64,000 nucleotides of DNA from Candidatus Methanomicula labiotermitis. GTDB lineage: Archaea; Thermoplasmatota; Thermoplasmata; Methanomassiliicoccales; Methanomethylophilaceae. The notes below the pieces were generated by a model. The model worked only from the letters and a program-made list of their open reading frames with translations, did no database searches and was not told the origin of the DNA. The stretch is from NCBI GenBank assembly GCA_009780575.1, contig WQZU01000001.1, positions 1 to 64,000 of the forward strand, given 5' to 3'. A program made the position numbers and the translations under genes. Within the stretch, counting starts at the first letter, position 1. Every line of letters begins with the position of its first letter. Positions 34,704 through 44,177 of this stretch are shown here, one piece after another.

Positions 34704-36221
34704 TTAGCTGCGCGACACAACATCATGCACTGAACCGTCTGGGTTCTTGAGCGTGATCTTGAGCGGCATCTGTCCAGGCAGGCTGTGCGTTGCGCATGAG
34801 TTGCACGGATCATACGCACGGAAGGCCATCTCCACCATGTTCAGAAGTCCGGGAGACACTTCGAAGTTTTTGATCAGTGCTTTCGCGACCTTTGCAACGG
34901 ACATGTTCATCGAACCGTTGTTGTTCGTCGTTCCTACGACCATGTTACATGCGGTCACGATACCATTGTCGTCGCACGTGTAGTCATGCGTAAGCGTACC
35001 TCTCGGTGCTTCGATGCATCCGACTCCGCGTCCTCCGGGTGTTATTCCCTTCTGCTTTATGTCGCCTGTGCACAGATCTTTGTTCTGCGCATTCTCCAGG
35101 CAACGTTCGGCCGCATAGATCATCTCGAGTATCCTTGCCCAGTGCGTTGCCAGGGTGAAGTGTATCGGTCCCGTGACTCCGAGGTCTTTGAAGAACCCGC
35201 GGTACTCTTCATACTTTTCCTGTGCGTACGGCGTTGTGAAACCGTCGGCAACATTCAGTCTCGAAAGAGGTGTTGCACGGTACATTCCGCTCTCCGGGCC
35301 GTCGATGAGTCCTTTGTACCCTATCTTCTTCAGATACGGGAACTTTTCGTACGACCACGGCTCCACCGCTTCGGCTATGTGATCCAGATAATCGATGGCA
35401 TCATACCTCAGGTACTCTGATCCTTTCGGGTCAACGACCTTTACCTGACCGTTGTGGAACTCCACCTTGTTGTCCTTGTTGACCGTTCCCATGTAGTATG
35501 TCTCATGATAATAGAGATTCGGATTCGCAATGATGTCCACGTAATCCTTGTTCTTCAAGACCACGTCAGTGAAAACATCCAGCGAGGTCTTTGCAAAGCT
35601 TACCAGATTTTCCGCCATTGAGATCATCTCTTTCTGATTCTCCTTGCTGACGGGTATCGACACTCCTCCCGGAACGCCGAGCACCGGATGCGTTGCCTTG
35701 CCTCCGAGCATCGCCTGGATCTTCTGCGCCTGCGAGCGTGCTTTGAGAACCGCGCTTCCGAGTTCAAGGCCGACCGCGCCTACAACGCCCAGTACGTTCC
35801 TTGTCGCTGCCGGTGCAGCGGGACCAAGTACGAAGTCGGGCGACGACAGCGCATAGAAATGCGCTATGTGGCTGTGCACGAAGTGCGCATTGTAGAACAG
35901 GTCGCGTATCATGAACGCCGTGTCCGTCGGTTTTGTGCTGTAGCATCCGTCGATGGCCTTTGTCGCCGCCAAATGGTGCGCCCCGGGACAGACACCGCAA
36001 AGCCTTGCGGTGATCTGGTTCAGTTCGGTCACTTTCCTGCCGATGCAGAATCTTTCGAAACCTCTCAGCTCGGGGACCTGCCAGTACACATTACTGACAT
36101 TCCCGCTGTCGTCCAGGAAGATCTCGATCTTGCCGTGTCCCTCAAGACGTGTTATGGGGTCGACCGTTATCCTTTTTGAATCGATCTTTTTCTTCTCATC
36201 CCAAATTACAGGTCCGGTCAT
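34704..36221 (-). CDS. mvhA: F420-non-reducing [NiFe] hydrogenase large subunit
   Basis: 505 residues. Both nickel-binding motifs are present: LCGVCPG near the N-terminus and DPCNSCATH near the C-terminus. The C-terminal extension after DPCxxC would be removed by a maturation protease. The subunit oxidises H2 and feeds electrons through MvhG and MvhD to HdrA. It is the last gene of the operon hdrA-mvhD-mvhG-mvhA, two bases after mvhG, with AAAGGAGGT upstream. Confidence 0.95.
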   Translation of the reverse strand: MTGPVIWDEKKKIDSKRITVDPITRLEGHGKIEIFLDDSGNVSNVYWQVPELRGFERFCIGRKVTELNQITARLCGVCPGAHHLAATKAIDGCYSTKPTDTAFMIRDLFYNAHFVHSHIAHFYALSSPDFVLGPAAPAATRNVLGVVGAVGLELGSAVLKARSQAQKIQAMLGGKATHPVLGVPGGVSIPVSKENQKEMISMAENLVSFAKTSLDVFTDVVLKNKDYVDIIANPNLYYHETYYMGTVNKDNKVEFHNGQVKVVDPKGSEYLRYDAIDYLDHIAEAVEPWSYEKFPYLKKIGYKGLIDGPESGMYRATPLSRLNVADGFTTPYAQEKYEEYRGFFKDLGVTGPIHFTLATHWARILEMIYAAERCLENAQNKDLCTGDIKQKGITPGGRGVGCIEAPRGTLTHDYTCDDNGIVTACNMVVGTTNNNGSMNMSVAKVAKALIKNFEVSPGLLNMVEMAFRAYDPCNSCATHSLPGQMPLKITLKNPDGSVHDVVSRS

Positions 36222-36222
36222 C

Positions 36223-37425
36223 TCACTGACCTCCTTTCTTATCGACCACCGATCTCTTGATCAGTGACTTCGACATCGAGAACGCATAGAAGTAACCGAG
36301 CGGGTCCTTCACCGACGCCATGATGTCCATTATCCTGTCTTCACCGCATATCGGATCGAAATCCATTACCGGGAACAGTGACGCAACGGCTGTGAACATG
36401 CTTGCGCCCATATCATCTACCAGTTTCGTCGGTCCGTAGCATCCTCTGCACGGCTGCGCCGCACGTGTACATCTTGAACCGCATCCTCCTGCCGTTGCCG
36501 GCCCCTGACACAGTATTCCCTGATCCATTAAACAAAGTTCGGGATCGACATCTATCTCATGCGGTTCCACGATCTTCGTTATGCGTCTCATTTCTTTCTT
36601 TCTGGGGCATTCTTCGCACAATGACTTCGCGGAAGCGCCGATCATCGTTCCTTTCGGAGGCAGCGCGACACCATTGTACAGGTATGCCGCGAACGCCGCG
36701 ATCAATTCGCTTATGGTTCCCTTCGTCGGAGGGCATCCGGGCACCGAATAATCAACATCGATGACCTGATCCAAAGATTTCACGACGTCGTACATCTCCG
36801 GTATCGTGATCACGCCGTCCGCCGTTTTCACAGAGGTCTGCGGAATGATCGGTTTCTTCTGCTTGTCCTGGAAGTCCTTCATCGATGTGCACTGTCTGTA
36901 CACGTAATCGAGTATCTCGTCCTTGCCTCCGGGAACAAGGTTCGCAAGTGCCGGCGAGCCGCCGGAGCATGCGCATGCTCCGTACGAAACAACGATCTGC
37001 GACTTCTGTCTGAGCAGTTTCGCCATGTGTTCGTTCTCGGTGTTCCTTACGGCACCGTTTATGAGCGATATTGTGATCTCGCCGTCTTTCATTTCCGCGA
37101 TATCATGCTCCTTGCCGTCGGTGGCGATCGGCCACAGGACTATGTCCGCCATGTCTCCGATCGTGAGGATGCGTTCATCCATATCGAGCAATGAAACATC
37201 ACAGCCTCCGCATCCTGCTGCCCAGTAAACCGCCAGTTTTATCTTTCCTCCCGGAGGGGGGCCGGGCTGCAGCGGGAATGGGTCCAGAGGATTCACCCAT
37301 GCCGCCGGCGCGGTCTTGACCGCCGTTATTGCTGCTTTCGGTTTCTTTTCCTGCTTGCCTTTGCAGCATCCGCAGTCGTCTCCGTGCTTCTTGAAGACGC
37401 TTTTGATCTTGTCAAAGAATCCCAT
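36223..37425 (-). CDS. mvhG: F420-non-reducing hydrogenase small subunit with N-terminal extension
   Basis: 400 residues. The Fe-S electron relay of [NiFe] hydrogenase: CGGCDVSLLD, GACACSGG, PGCPP, then further Cys motifs (CEECPRKKE, CQGPATAGGCGSRC, CRGCYG). An extra 60-residue N-terminus begins with an amphipathic helix and a CGCC pair followed by a Pro/Ala linker, which most MvhG proteins (about 300 residues) lack. The strong GGAGGTG site lies in the end of mvhD. Confidence 0.93.
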   Translation of the reverse strand: MGFFDKIKSVFKKHGDDCGCCKGKQEKKPKAAITAVKTAPAAWVNPLDPFPLQPGPPPGGKIKLAVYWAAGCGGCDVSLLDMDERILTIGDMADIVLWPIATDGKEHDIAEMKDGEITISLINGAVRNTENEHMAKLLRQKSQIVVSYGACACSGGSPALANLVPGGKDEILDYVYRQCTSMKDFQDKQKKPIIPQTSVKTADGVITIPEMYDVVKSLDQVIDVDYSVPGCPPTKGTISELIAAFAAYLYNGVALPPKGTMIGASAKSLCEECPRKKEMRRITKIVEPHEIDVDPELCLMDQGILCQGPATAGGCGSRCTRAAQPCRGCYGPTKLVDDMGASMFTAVASLFPVMDFDPICGEDRIMDIMASVKDPLGYFYAFSMSKSLIKRSVVDKKGGQ

Positions 37426-37842
37426 TTACTCCACCTCCTTCAGCGGCGTCGGGCCAAGTGCCTTGATGTCATTCACGAACGATGTTATCGTTATCTGGAA
37501 CTTCTCTCCCTCCGATGCCGAGACCCATTCGAGCTTCAGCCTCTTCGGATCGAATCCGTACTGGTCCAGAACCATCTTCAGAAGGGCTATCCTCCTTCTT
37601 GCTCTGTAGTTACCGCCGATATAGTGGCAGTCCGCAGGGTGGCATCCCAGGACTATAACTCCGTCCGCGCCTTTCGCAAGCGACCTGAGCACATGTTCGG
37701 GATCGACCCTTGCGGAACACATGGTCCTTATGATACGGAAGTTCGTCGGCATCTGCAACCTTGCGACACCCGCTCCGTCCGCACCGGCGTATGAACACCA
37801 GTTGCAGCAGAACGCTATGATCTTAGGCTCAAAGTCAGCCAT
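37426..37842 (-). CDS. mvhD: F420-non-reducing hydrogenase iron-sulfur subunit D
   Basis: 138 residues from the ATG one base after the hdrA stop. The [2Fe-2S] cysteines CCNWCSYAGAD, MCSARVDP and GCHPADCHYIGGN are conserved. MvhD joins the hydrogenase to HdrA for flavin-based electron bifurcation. The Shine-Dalgarno GGAGGTG is inside the end of hdrA. Confidence 0.95.
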   Translation of the reverse strand: MADFEPKIIAFCCNWCSYAGADGAGVARLQMPTNFRIIRTMCSARVDPEHVLRSLAKGADGVIVLGCHPADCHYIGGNYRARRRIALLKMVLDQYGFDPKRLKLEWVSASEGEKFQITITSFVNDIKALGPTPLKEVE

Positions 37843-37843
37843 A

Positions 37844-40800
37844 TCACGCACCTCCTTTCATGTCGAGACAGGCATCGATCTCCGCCTGTATCTGTACGTT
37901 CTTGAATCCTTTCTGCTCCATCGCACTCACCGGACAGGCGGCGACGCAGCATCCGCATCCTTTGCACAGACCGGGGTTGACATGGCTTTTCAGGCCTCCC
38001 GCTCCGTCGGATACTATCTCTATAGCATTGTAGTCGCAGCATCCCATGCATATACCGCAGCCGTCGCAGTAATCATCGTAGACCGATGCGGTTATTCCTT
38101 CGGATGTGAGCTCCTGTTTGGAAACTATGGTCAGCGCCCTTGCCGCCGCTCCCGCCGCCTGTGCGATGGACTCATCCATGAACTTCGGCCAATGAGCGAG
38201 ACCTACGACAAATACACCTTCCGTGGCGAAATCCACCGGTCTCAGCTTCTGGTGCGCCTCAAAGTAGAAACCATCCTTGCTTATGGGGACCTTGAGCATC
38301 TTTGCGAGCTCTTCCTTCTCCTCTCTGTCGGGCGTTATGCCGCAGCTGAGGATTACTCGGTCAACGGGCACTTCCACATCCGCACCCAATACGGTGTCGT
38401 ATGCTTTCATGCTGCTGCCGTCGTATACGGGTTCGCTTCCGGGATCGTACCTCAGGAACCTGACGCCGAGTGAAGCCGCTTTGTTGTAAAGCTCCTCGCG
38501 GAACCCGTATGTCCTGACATCCTTGTGGAACAGGGATATGTTCGCATTCGGGTCCGCTTCCTTTATTGCGATCGCGTTCGTCAGAGCGTTTGCGCAACAT
38601 GTACGGGAACAGTAGTTTGTCTTCTCGTTCCTTGAACCGATGCACTGCATGAACGCTATGTCCTTGCCTGTGAATTTGCCTGATCCCGCCGCGATCTCCG
38701 CTTCCGTGAGCGTCATGACCTTACCGTCTTTGCCGTAGTTGTATTCCGTCGGCTTGTATTCGGATGCGCCCACTGCAAGAACCACCACGCCCACAGGGTA
38801 TTCTTTGGTGTCCAGCTGCAGTTTGAAGTTACCCACATATCCGGGGATGTCCTTCACCTTTGCATTCTTGTGAACCGTTATCATCTTGTTGGACTCCACC
38901 TTCTTTATGAGGTCGGAGACGAACTCACCCAGATTCACACCGTCGACGCTGTAATTCACACCTATGTATTTGGAGAATGAACCTCCGAGTCTTTCGGATC
39001 TCTCCACCAGGTGCACCGGGAATCCCTGCGCCGCTATGTCCAGGGCCGTCGACATTCCCGCTATACCTCCGCCGATTACCGCGGCAACTCCCGTGACCGG
39101 TATCTTCGATCCCTGAAGCGGTTCGAGAAGCAGTGATTTTGCAACCGTCATTCTCAGAAGATCCTTTGATTTTATCGTTGCTTTCTCGGGCTCTTGCGTG
39201 TGTATCCATGAACACTGGTCACGGATGTTCGCCATGTTGAACAGATATTGATTCAATCCGCCTTCCCTGCATGCGTTCCTGAAAAGAGGTTCATGCGTCC
39301 TCGGCGTGCATGCCGCGACCACTACACGGTTGAGGTCCTGTTCCTTTATCTCGCGGCTGATCTCCTCGAGACAGTCCTGCGCACATGCGTACATTGATTT
39401 TGACGTGTAGACCACGTTAGGCAGAGATTTCGCATATTCCGTCACTTTATCCACATCGACGACGCCGCCGATGTTGATACCGCATGAGCACACCCATACT
39501 CCTACGCGCGGCTCCTTGCCGATCGTCTCTTTCTCAGGAGGGAACACCTTCGGAGCGCAGGGCACGAAGTCCTTGCCGACTATGTACGCGCCTGCTTTCC
39601 CTGCGGCACCGGATGCTTCCGCCACCGATGTCGGGATATCCTTGGGCGCAGCGAAGGCGCCCGTCACGAATATTCCTTCCCTGCTTGTTGAAAGCGGGTC
39701 GGAGACCTTCGTGGCGCAGAATCCGTATTCGTTCAATTCTATTCCCAATATCTTTGCGAACTCCTCGGCACCGTCCGGCGGATTCAAACCGATGGAAAGA
39801 ACAACGAGGTCGTACTCTCCGGCCTGCGGGTCGCCTTTCGCGTCCGTGTATGATACCGTGAGCTTCTTTGTGTTCGCGTCTTCCTCAATGCATGCGACAC
39901 GCGAGGACCTGTGCATCTTTATCTTGTATTGGTCCTCCGCCCTGCGGATGTATGATTCGAATTCCTTTCCGTAGGACCTTATGTCCATGAAGAATATGTC
40001 CTCATCGACATCTGCATGTTCTTTCGTTATGATCGCCTGTTTTGTTGCATACATACAGCAAACGGATGAACAGTATTTTTTCGATCCTTTCTTGCTGCTC
40101 CTCGATCCGCAGCACTGTATGAATGCGATCCTCTTGGGATCACTTTCATCCGACGGGCACACTATGTGGCCGCCAGACGGGCCGGATGCGCACATCATCC
40201 TCTCGAACTCCAGTGCGGTGACGACATTGGCAAACCTTCCGTATCCGTATTCGGTGGAGAGTTTGGCGTCCCATCCGTTGAAACCGGTAGCGCAGATGAT
40301 CGATCCCACTTCAAGCGTCACGATCTCTTCCTTATCAGCGTAGTTTATGGCGCCCTTTCCGCATGCTTTCTCACAAAGCCCGCATTTGTCGTTGATTATC
40401 TTACGGCAGTGAACGGGGTCTATGACCGCCACTCTGGGAACTGCCTGTGCGTGAGGTATGTATATTGCCCTTCTGTTCGTGAGTCCGTACTCATACTCAT
40501 CGGGTATTTTCTTGACCGGACATTTCTCGATGCATATGCCGCATCCGGTACATTCGTCCATCTTTACATACCTGGGTTTCTTTCTGACGGTCACTTTGAA
40601 GTCGCCGGCCTTTCCTTCGACCTTTATGACCTCGGAATAGGACAGGACGTCCACATTCGGATGACCGTTACAATCTGCCATTTTCGGCGAGAGTATGCAA
40701 GCGGAACAGTCGTTCGTCGGGAATGTCTTGTCAAGACGGCACATTACGCCGCCTATCGTCGCATCCCTTTCGACGAGGTAGACATGGATATCCCTGTCTG

Positions 40801-40864
40801 CCATATCCAACGAAGCCTGGATTCCTGCTATCCCTCCACCTATAACCAATGCTGATTTTGTCAA
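37844..40864 (-). CDS. hdrA: HdrA-type electron-bifurcating subunit, long form with two flavin modules
   Basis: 1006 residues from TTG 40864, chosen because GGAGG sits seven bases ahead; an upstream GTG (40909) would add 15. Two GGGIAG nucleotide-binding modules occur, near residue 5 and near 590. The first half carries the HdrA Cys cluster, a ferredoxin pair (CTGCGICIEKCP) and a CGLCEKACG motif; the C-terminus ends with two more ferredoxin motifs (CDGCGICMGCC, CKGCGCCVAACP). HdrA splits electrons from hydrogen between ferredoxin and heterodisulfide. The duplicated, ~1000-residue form is longer than classical HdrA (about 650). HdrB/HdrC are not in the window. Confidence 0.92.
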   Translation of the reverse strand: MTKSALVIGGGIAGIQASLDMADRDIHVYLVERDATIGGVMCRLDKTFPTNDCSACILSPKMADCNGHPNVDVLSYSEVIKVEGKAGDFKVTVRKKPRYVKMDECTGCGICIEKCPVKKIPDEYEYGLTNRRAIYIPHAQAVPRVAVIDPVHCRKIINDKCGLCEKACGKGAINYADKEEIVTLEVGSIICATGFNGWDAKLSTEYGYGRFANVVTALEFERMMCASGPSGGHIVCPSDESDPKRIAFIQCCGSRSSKKGSKKYCSSVCCMYATKQAIITKEHADVDEDIFFMDIRSYGKEFESYIRRAEDQYKIKMHRSSRVACIEEDANTKKLTVSYTDAKGDPQAGEYDLVVLSIGLNPPDGAEEFAKILGIELNEYGFCATKVSDPLSTSREGIFVTGAFAAPKDIPTSVAEASGAAGKAGAYIVGKDFVPCAPKVFPPEKETIGKEPRVGVWVCSCGINIGGVVDVDKVTEYAKSLPNVVYTSKSMYACAQDCLEEISREIKEQDLNRVVVAACTPRTHEPLFRNACREGGLNQYLFNMANIRDQCSWIHTQEPEKATIKSKDLLRMTVAKSLLLEPLQGSKIPVTGVAAVIGGGIAGMSTALDIAAQGFPVHLVERSERLGGSFSKYIGVNYSVDGVNLGEFVSDLIKKVESNKMITVHKNAKVKDIPGYVGNFKLQLDTKEYPVGVVVLAVGASEYKPTEYNYGKDGKVMTLTEAEIAAGSGKFTGKDIAFMQCIGSRNEKTNYCSRTCCANALTNAIAIKEADPNANISLFHKDVRTYGFREELYNKAASLGVRFLRYDPGSEPVYDGSSMKAYDTVLGADVEVPVDRVILSCGITPDREEKEELAKMLKVPISKDGFYFEAHQKLRPVDFATEGVFVVGLAHWPKFMDESIAQAAGAAARALTIVSKQELTSEGITASVYDDYCDGCGICMGCCDYNAIEIVSDGAGGLKSHVNPGLCKGCGCCVAACPVSAMEQKGFKNVQIQAEIDACLDMKGGA

Positions 40865-41198
40865 ATCTCTGCCTCCGTTATACTCTATAGTGTTTGGAAC
40901 TGGGAACACTTAATACAAGAGGGTTCTTTAACCCTTTCTACATAAGATTAATATACAGATTTGTCCCTTATAAATAAAAATTCTGACAATTCTTCCAAAC
41001 GGTGTTATGTCCTGCCGCTGAAACTCATGACGGTATGTATATCCAGACGTTCGTTTTCGGGGTGTTTTCGCATTACATTGAAAGGATGTTTTTACCGGCG
41101 TTTATACGCCTTGTATGAAAATACTTCGTAACAATACGAAACATATTTTGCAGCGGCGGAAATGAATAAGATTTATTGCCGTTCGTGCATAAGGATAT
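40865..41198. promoter_or_regulatory. Divergent intergenic region with hdrA promoter and inverted repeat
   Basis: About 330 bases without a gene. Reading leftward, a TATA-like tatattaat (about 40947-40955) precedes AGGGTT-CTTT-AACCCT (40920-40935), a perfect six-base inverted repeat at the expected transcription start, so it may be an operator or a leader hairpin. The rest is A/T-rich; a TATA-like aagatttatt (about 41167-41176) serves the rightward gene at 41199. Confidence 0.5.
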
Positions 41199-41687
41199 AT
41201 GGACACTTTGATGTTCTCCGTCATTGCATCGGCCGCGGTCGTCTTGCTGCTGATCACGTTCCTGCTGCTTTCAAGCAAAGAAAAAAGCGCACGCAAAGTC
41301 GCAAAGAAGATCCGCAGAAGACCGAAAAAGGTTACCGGCGGAGGCATATGCGGCATATGTTTCGGGAGCATATCCAAAGCGGAGATGACCTCTAAGTGCG
41401 CATGCGGTCAGACCTTTCATGAGGATTGCGCGGAGCAGACCGGTTGTCCTTACTGCGGAACTCCGAGCATCGATCTTGTCAAGGAGATGCCCGATTGTGT
41501 AAGATGTCCGTCATGCGGTTCCGATGTCACGGGCAATGTGTGCACATGCGGTGCCGTCGTGAACAGAGGAGGTTCGTTCGTTTGCAGCTGCGGTAATCCC
41601 TTGAACATGAACGATTCCGTGTGCGGAAGATGCGGTACCGCATACAAACTGTGCTCCGGCCGCAATGATACGGAGGAAGGACGTTGA
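41199..41687 (+). CDS. Membrane-anchored RING-like / zinc-ribbon protein
   Basis: 162 residues. One N-terminal membrane helix (about 5-24) and a basic stretch precede a cross-brace zinc domain: C51-x2-C54, C67-x-C69, H74-x2-C77, C83-x2-C86, the C4HC3 spacing of RING-variant fingers. Several CxC/CxxC zinc ribbons follow (100-145). Its stop overlaps the Pop5 start. RING-like domains in archaea can pair with E2 proteins; one such enzyme set lies 17 kb away. E3 function is inference; it could also be a plain zinc-ribbon scaffold. Confidence 0.65.
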   Translation: MDTLMFSVIASAAVVLLLITFLLLSSKEKSARKVAKKIRRRPKKVTGGGICGICFGSISKAEMTSKCACGQTFHEDCAEQTGCPYCGTPSIDLVKEMPDCVRCPSCGSDVTGNVCTCGAVVNRGGSFVCSCGNPLNMNDSVCGRCGTAYKLCSGRNDTEEGR

Positions 41688-41995
41688 CCGTCAAGGAAAA
41701 AAGAGGAAGGAGAAGGTACATCGCCTTTACCGTCGGTCCGGAGATCACAAAGGATATTGCCATTTCATCGCTCAGGATGCTTTGCGGTGATCCTCCTTAC
41801 GTGGTCCAATGCGCGGAAGGATGGGCGATACTGAGATGTTCTCCCGAAAATATTGAGGAGACGAAAGCGCTGATGAGACGCGTCGACGCCTCTTCCGCGC
41901 CTCTTAAGACATCCGGAACATTGGCGACGCTTCGGGACGCGTATCCCGAGTTAAAACGCCTGCGCCCCGCGAAGAAGATGTTAAGACATATATAG
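41684..41995 (+). CDS. rnp2: RNase P protein component Pop5 (Rnp2)
   Basis: 103 residues, TTG start overlapping the previous stop. GRRRYIAFTV opening, the middle YVVQCAEGWAILRCSPEN and its place directly before the proteasome alpha gene match archaeal Pop5. It stabilises RNase P RNA for tRNA 5' maturation. Short proteins like this carry limited signal, but context is strong. Confidence 0.82.
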   Translation: MTVKEKRGRRRYIAFTVGPEITKDIAISSLRMLCGDPPYVVQCAEGWAILRCSPENIEETKALMRRVDASSAPLKTSGTLATLRDAYPELKRLRPAKKMLRHI

Positions 41996-42040
41996 TCCCT
42001 TTATGTAACAGGTGCACGTAGAGCAGGAGGAGAATATTAA

Positions 42041-42751
42041 ATGCAACCAGGACAGATGGCATACGACAGAGGGATAACAGTATTTTCTCCCGACGGAAGG
42101 TTGTTTCAGGTGGAGTATGCGCGCGAGGCCGTGAAAAAGGGCACAACGACCATCGGACTCAAGTTCAAAGGCGGAGTTGCGCTCATCGTCGACAAACGCG
42201 TACCGAGCAGATTGGTGGAGCCCAGGTCGATTGAGAAGATATACAGTATCGACTCTCACATCGGATGCGCCACATCGGGCCTCGTGGCCGATGCAAGGAT
42301 ACTCGTCGATCAGGCGAGGAAGGATGCTCAGATCCACAAGATAACGTACGGCGAGAACATAGGCGTTGAAGGTCTTGTAAAGAAGATCTGCGATTTCAAA
42401 CAGAATTACACACAGTACGGCGGCGTCAGACCTTTCGGAACGGCCTTGCTGATGGCAGGCGTTGATGAATTGGGCTCACATCTCTTTGAGACCGACCCCT
42501 CGGGTGCGCTCGTCGCATACAGAGCGGGCTGCATAGGCGCCGGACGCCCGACGGTGATGGAGATGTTCGAGAAAGAGTTCAAGGACGGTATGTCATACAA
42601 CGATGCCTTGCTGCTTGGAATAAAAGCACTGAAGGCCGCCGTGGATGATGAACTGACCGCACAGACCGTGGAGATAGGTGTCGTTGATTCTGACAGAAGG
42701 TTCAAAAGGCTCACCGAGAACGAGCTTGAAGGCCTCATCAAAAAGACATGA
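42041..42751 (+). CDS. psmA: Proteasome alpha subunit
   Basis: 236 residues opening with MQPGQMAYDRGITVFSPDGR and LFQVEYAREAV, the gate and the alpha signature. Seven such subunits form the outer rings of the 20S proteasome and dock the regulatory ATPases. A gaggagaat site precedes the ATG. It sits in the archaeal exosome superoperon. Confidence 0.96.
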   Translation: MQPGQMAYDRGITVFSPDGRLFQVEYAREAVKKGTTTIGLKFKGGVALIVDKRVPSRLVEPRSIEKIYSIDSHIGCATSGLVADARILVDQARKDAQIHKITYGENIGVEGLVKKICDFKQNYTQYGGVRPFGTALLMAGVDELGSHLFETDPSGALVAYRAGCIGAGRPTVMEMFEKEFKDGMSYNDALLLGIKALKAAVDDELTAQTVEIGVVDSDRRFKRLTENELEGLIKKT

Positions 42752-42761
42752 GGCGATGTGA

Positions 42762-43454
42762 ATGGTGAGTCTCGACAACGCCGTCATCGCAAGACTTGAG
42801 TCTCACGGCGAAACGTTCGAGATACTTCTTGATCCGAATATCGTGAAACAGCTCAGAGACGGTAAAGAAGTGGAGATCACCGACCACCTTGCGGTTGACG
42901 CTGTCTTCAAGGACGCGAACAAAGGTACGCACCCTGCCGAAGACAAGATCAAAGAGGCCTTCGGTACGGACAACATAGGCGAGATCGCCAAAAGGATCGT
43001 CTCGAAAGGCGAGATACAGGTCACCTCTGAACAAAGGAAAGAGATGCTTGAGGCGAAACGCAACCGCATAATATCTTATATAGCAAGGAACGCCATAAAT
43101 CCGCAGACAAAAACGCCGCATCCTCCCGCGAGGATAGAGCTGGCGCTGACCGAGGTTAAATTCCGTGTCGATCCGTTCAAATCAGTGGAATCACAGGTCG
43201 ATGAGGCTATGCATCTGCTGCGCCCTCTGCTTCCGATAAGGTTCGAAAAGAGCCGGGTCGCAGTGAAGATGAAAGCAGATGATTACGGCCGGTGCTTCGA
43301 CGACCTGATAAATTTCGGTATCGTTGAAAGAGAGGAATGGCAGGCGGACGGCTCGTGGATAGGCGTGATGGAGATACCGGCCGGAGTGATAAACGAGATG
43401 ACCGCAAAATTGAACGATAAAACAAGAGGGCATGCCAACGTGAAGCTCCTCTGA
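42762..43454 (+). CDS. sdo1: SBDS/Sdo1 ribosome maturation protein
   Basis: 230 residues with the three-domain SBDS layout: N-terminal FYSH-like domain (MVSLDNAVIARLESHGETFE), helical middle domain and ferredoxin-like C-terminal domain. The protein removes eIF6 from new 50S subunits. Ten bases after psmA, same operon. Confidence 0.93.
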   Translation: MVSLDNAVIARLESHGETFEILLDPNIVKQLRDGKEVEITDHLAVDAVFKDANKGTHPAEDKIKEAFGTDNIGEIAKRIVSKGEIQVTSEQRKEMLEAKRNRIISYIARNAINPQTKTPHPPARIELALTEVKFRVDPFKSVESQVDEAMHLLRPLLPIRFEKSRVAVKMKADDYGRCFDDLINFGIVEREEWQADGSWIGVMEIPAGVINEMTAKLNDKTRGHANVKLL

Positions 43455-43482
43455 AAAAAATTACATTCGAGAAGTGATAAAA

Positions 43483-44175
43483 ATGGAGAGAAAAGATGCC
43501 AGACCCGCACGAGAGGTTGTTGTTCCCGGAGATCTGCTGGATGACAGCGGTATGAAAGCGGGCAGCGGAACGTATGTGTCGGACGGCAAGATATACGCAT
43601 CCAAACTGGGTGTGAAGAATGTGTTCTCCGGAACCGTCAGTATAATTCCTCTGAGAGGAAGATACATACCGGCGCCGGGAGACATGGTGCTGGGAATGAT
43701 CGTGGACATCGGATCATCGAATTGGCTTGTTGATATCAATTCACCGTATCCGGCGCCGCTGCATGTCAATGAGGTTCCGTGGAAAGTGGAGTTCGGCGAC
43801 ACGTCGCGGTTCCTTAAGATAGGGGACATGGTAATGGTCAAGATCCTCATGGTCGATGAGAGCATGAAGATCCAAGTGACGATGAACGATTCTGGATTGA
43901 GGAAACTTGAGGGCGGTCAGATAGTGGAGATAACCCATTCGAAGGTGTCCAGGATCATCGGCAAAAGCGGGTCGATGATACAGATGATAAAGAACATGAC
44001 CGACTGCAGGATATTCGTCGGTCAGAACGGGCGCATTTGGGTGGACGGCGACGCCGAGAACGCAACGGTCGCCGCCGAAGCCATAAAGAAGATCGAGAAA
44101 GAGGCGCAAACAAACAATTTGACAGAAAGGGTCAGAGAATTTATCGAATCCAAGATCAAACCCGAGGAGGAGTGA
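43483..44175 (+). CDS. rrp4: Exosome RNA-binding subunit Rrp4
   Basis: 230 residues from ATG 43483 (GTG 43474 adds three). N-terminal domain, S1 domain ([16 protein letters not shown]) and KH domain with IGKSGSM near residue 165. It caps the exosome ring and feeds RNA to Rrp41/Rrp42. Confidence 0.95.
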   Translation: MERKDARPAREVVVPGDLLDDSGMKAGSGTYVSDGKIYASKLGVKNVFSGTVSIIPLRGRYIPAPGDMVLGMIVDIGSSNWLVDINSPYPAPLHVNEVPWKVEFGDTSRFLKIGDMVMVKILMVDESMKIQVTMNDSGLRKLEGGQIVEITHSKVSRIIGKSGSMIQMIKNMTDCRIFVGQNGRIWVDGDAENATVAAEAIKKIEKEAQTNNLTERVREFIESKIKPEEE

Positions 44176-44177
44176 TC

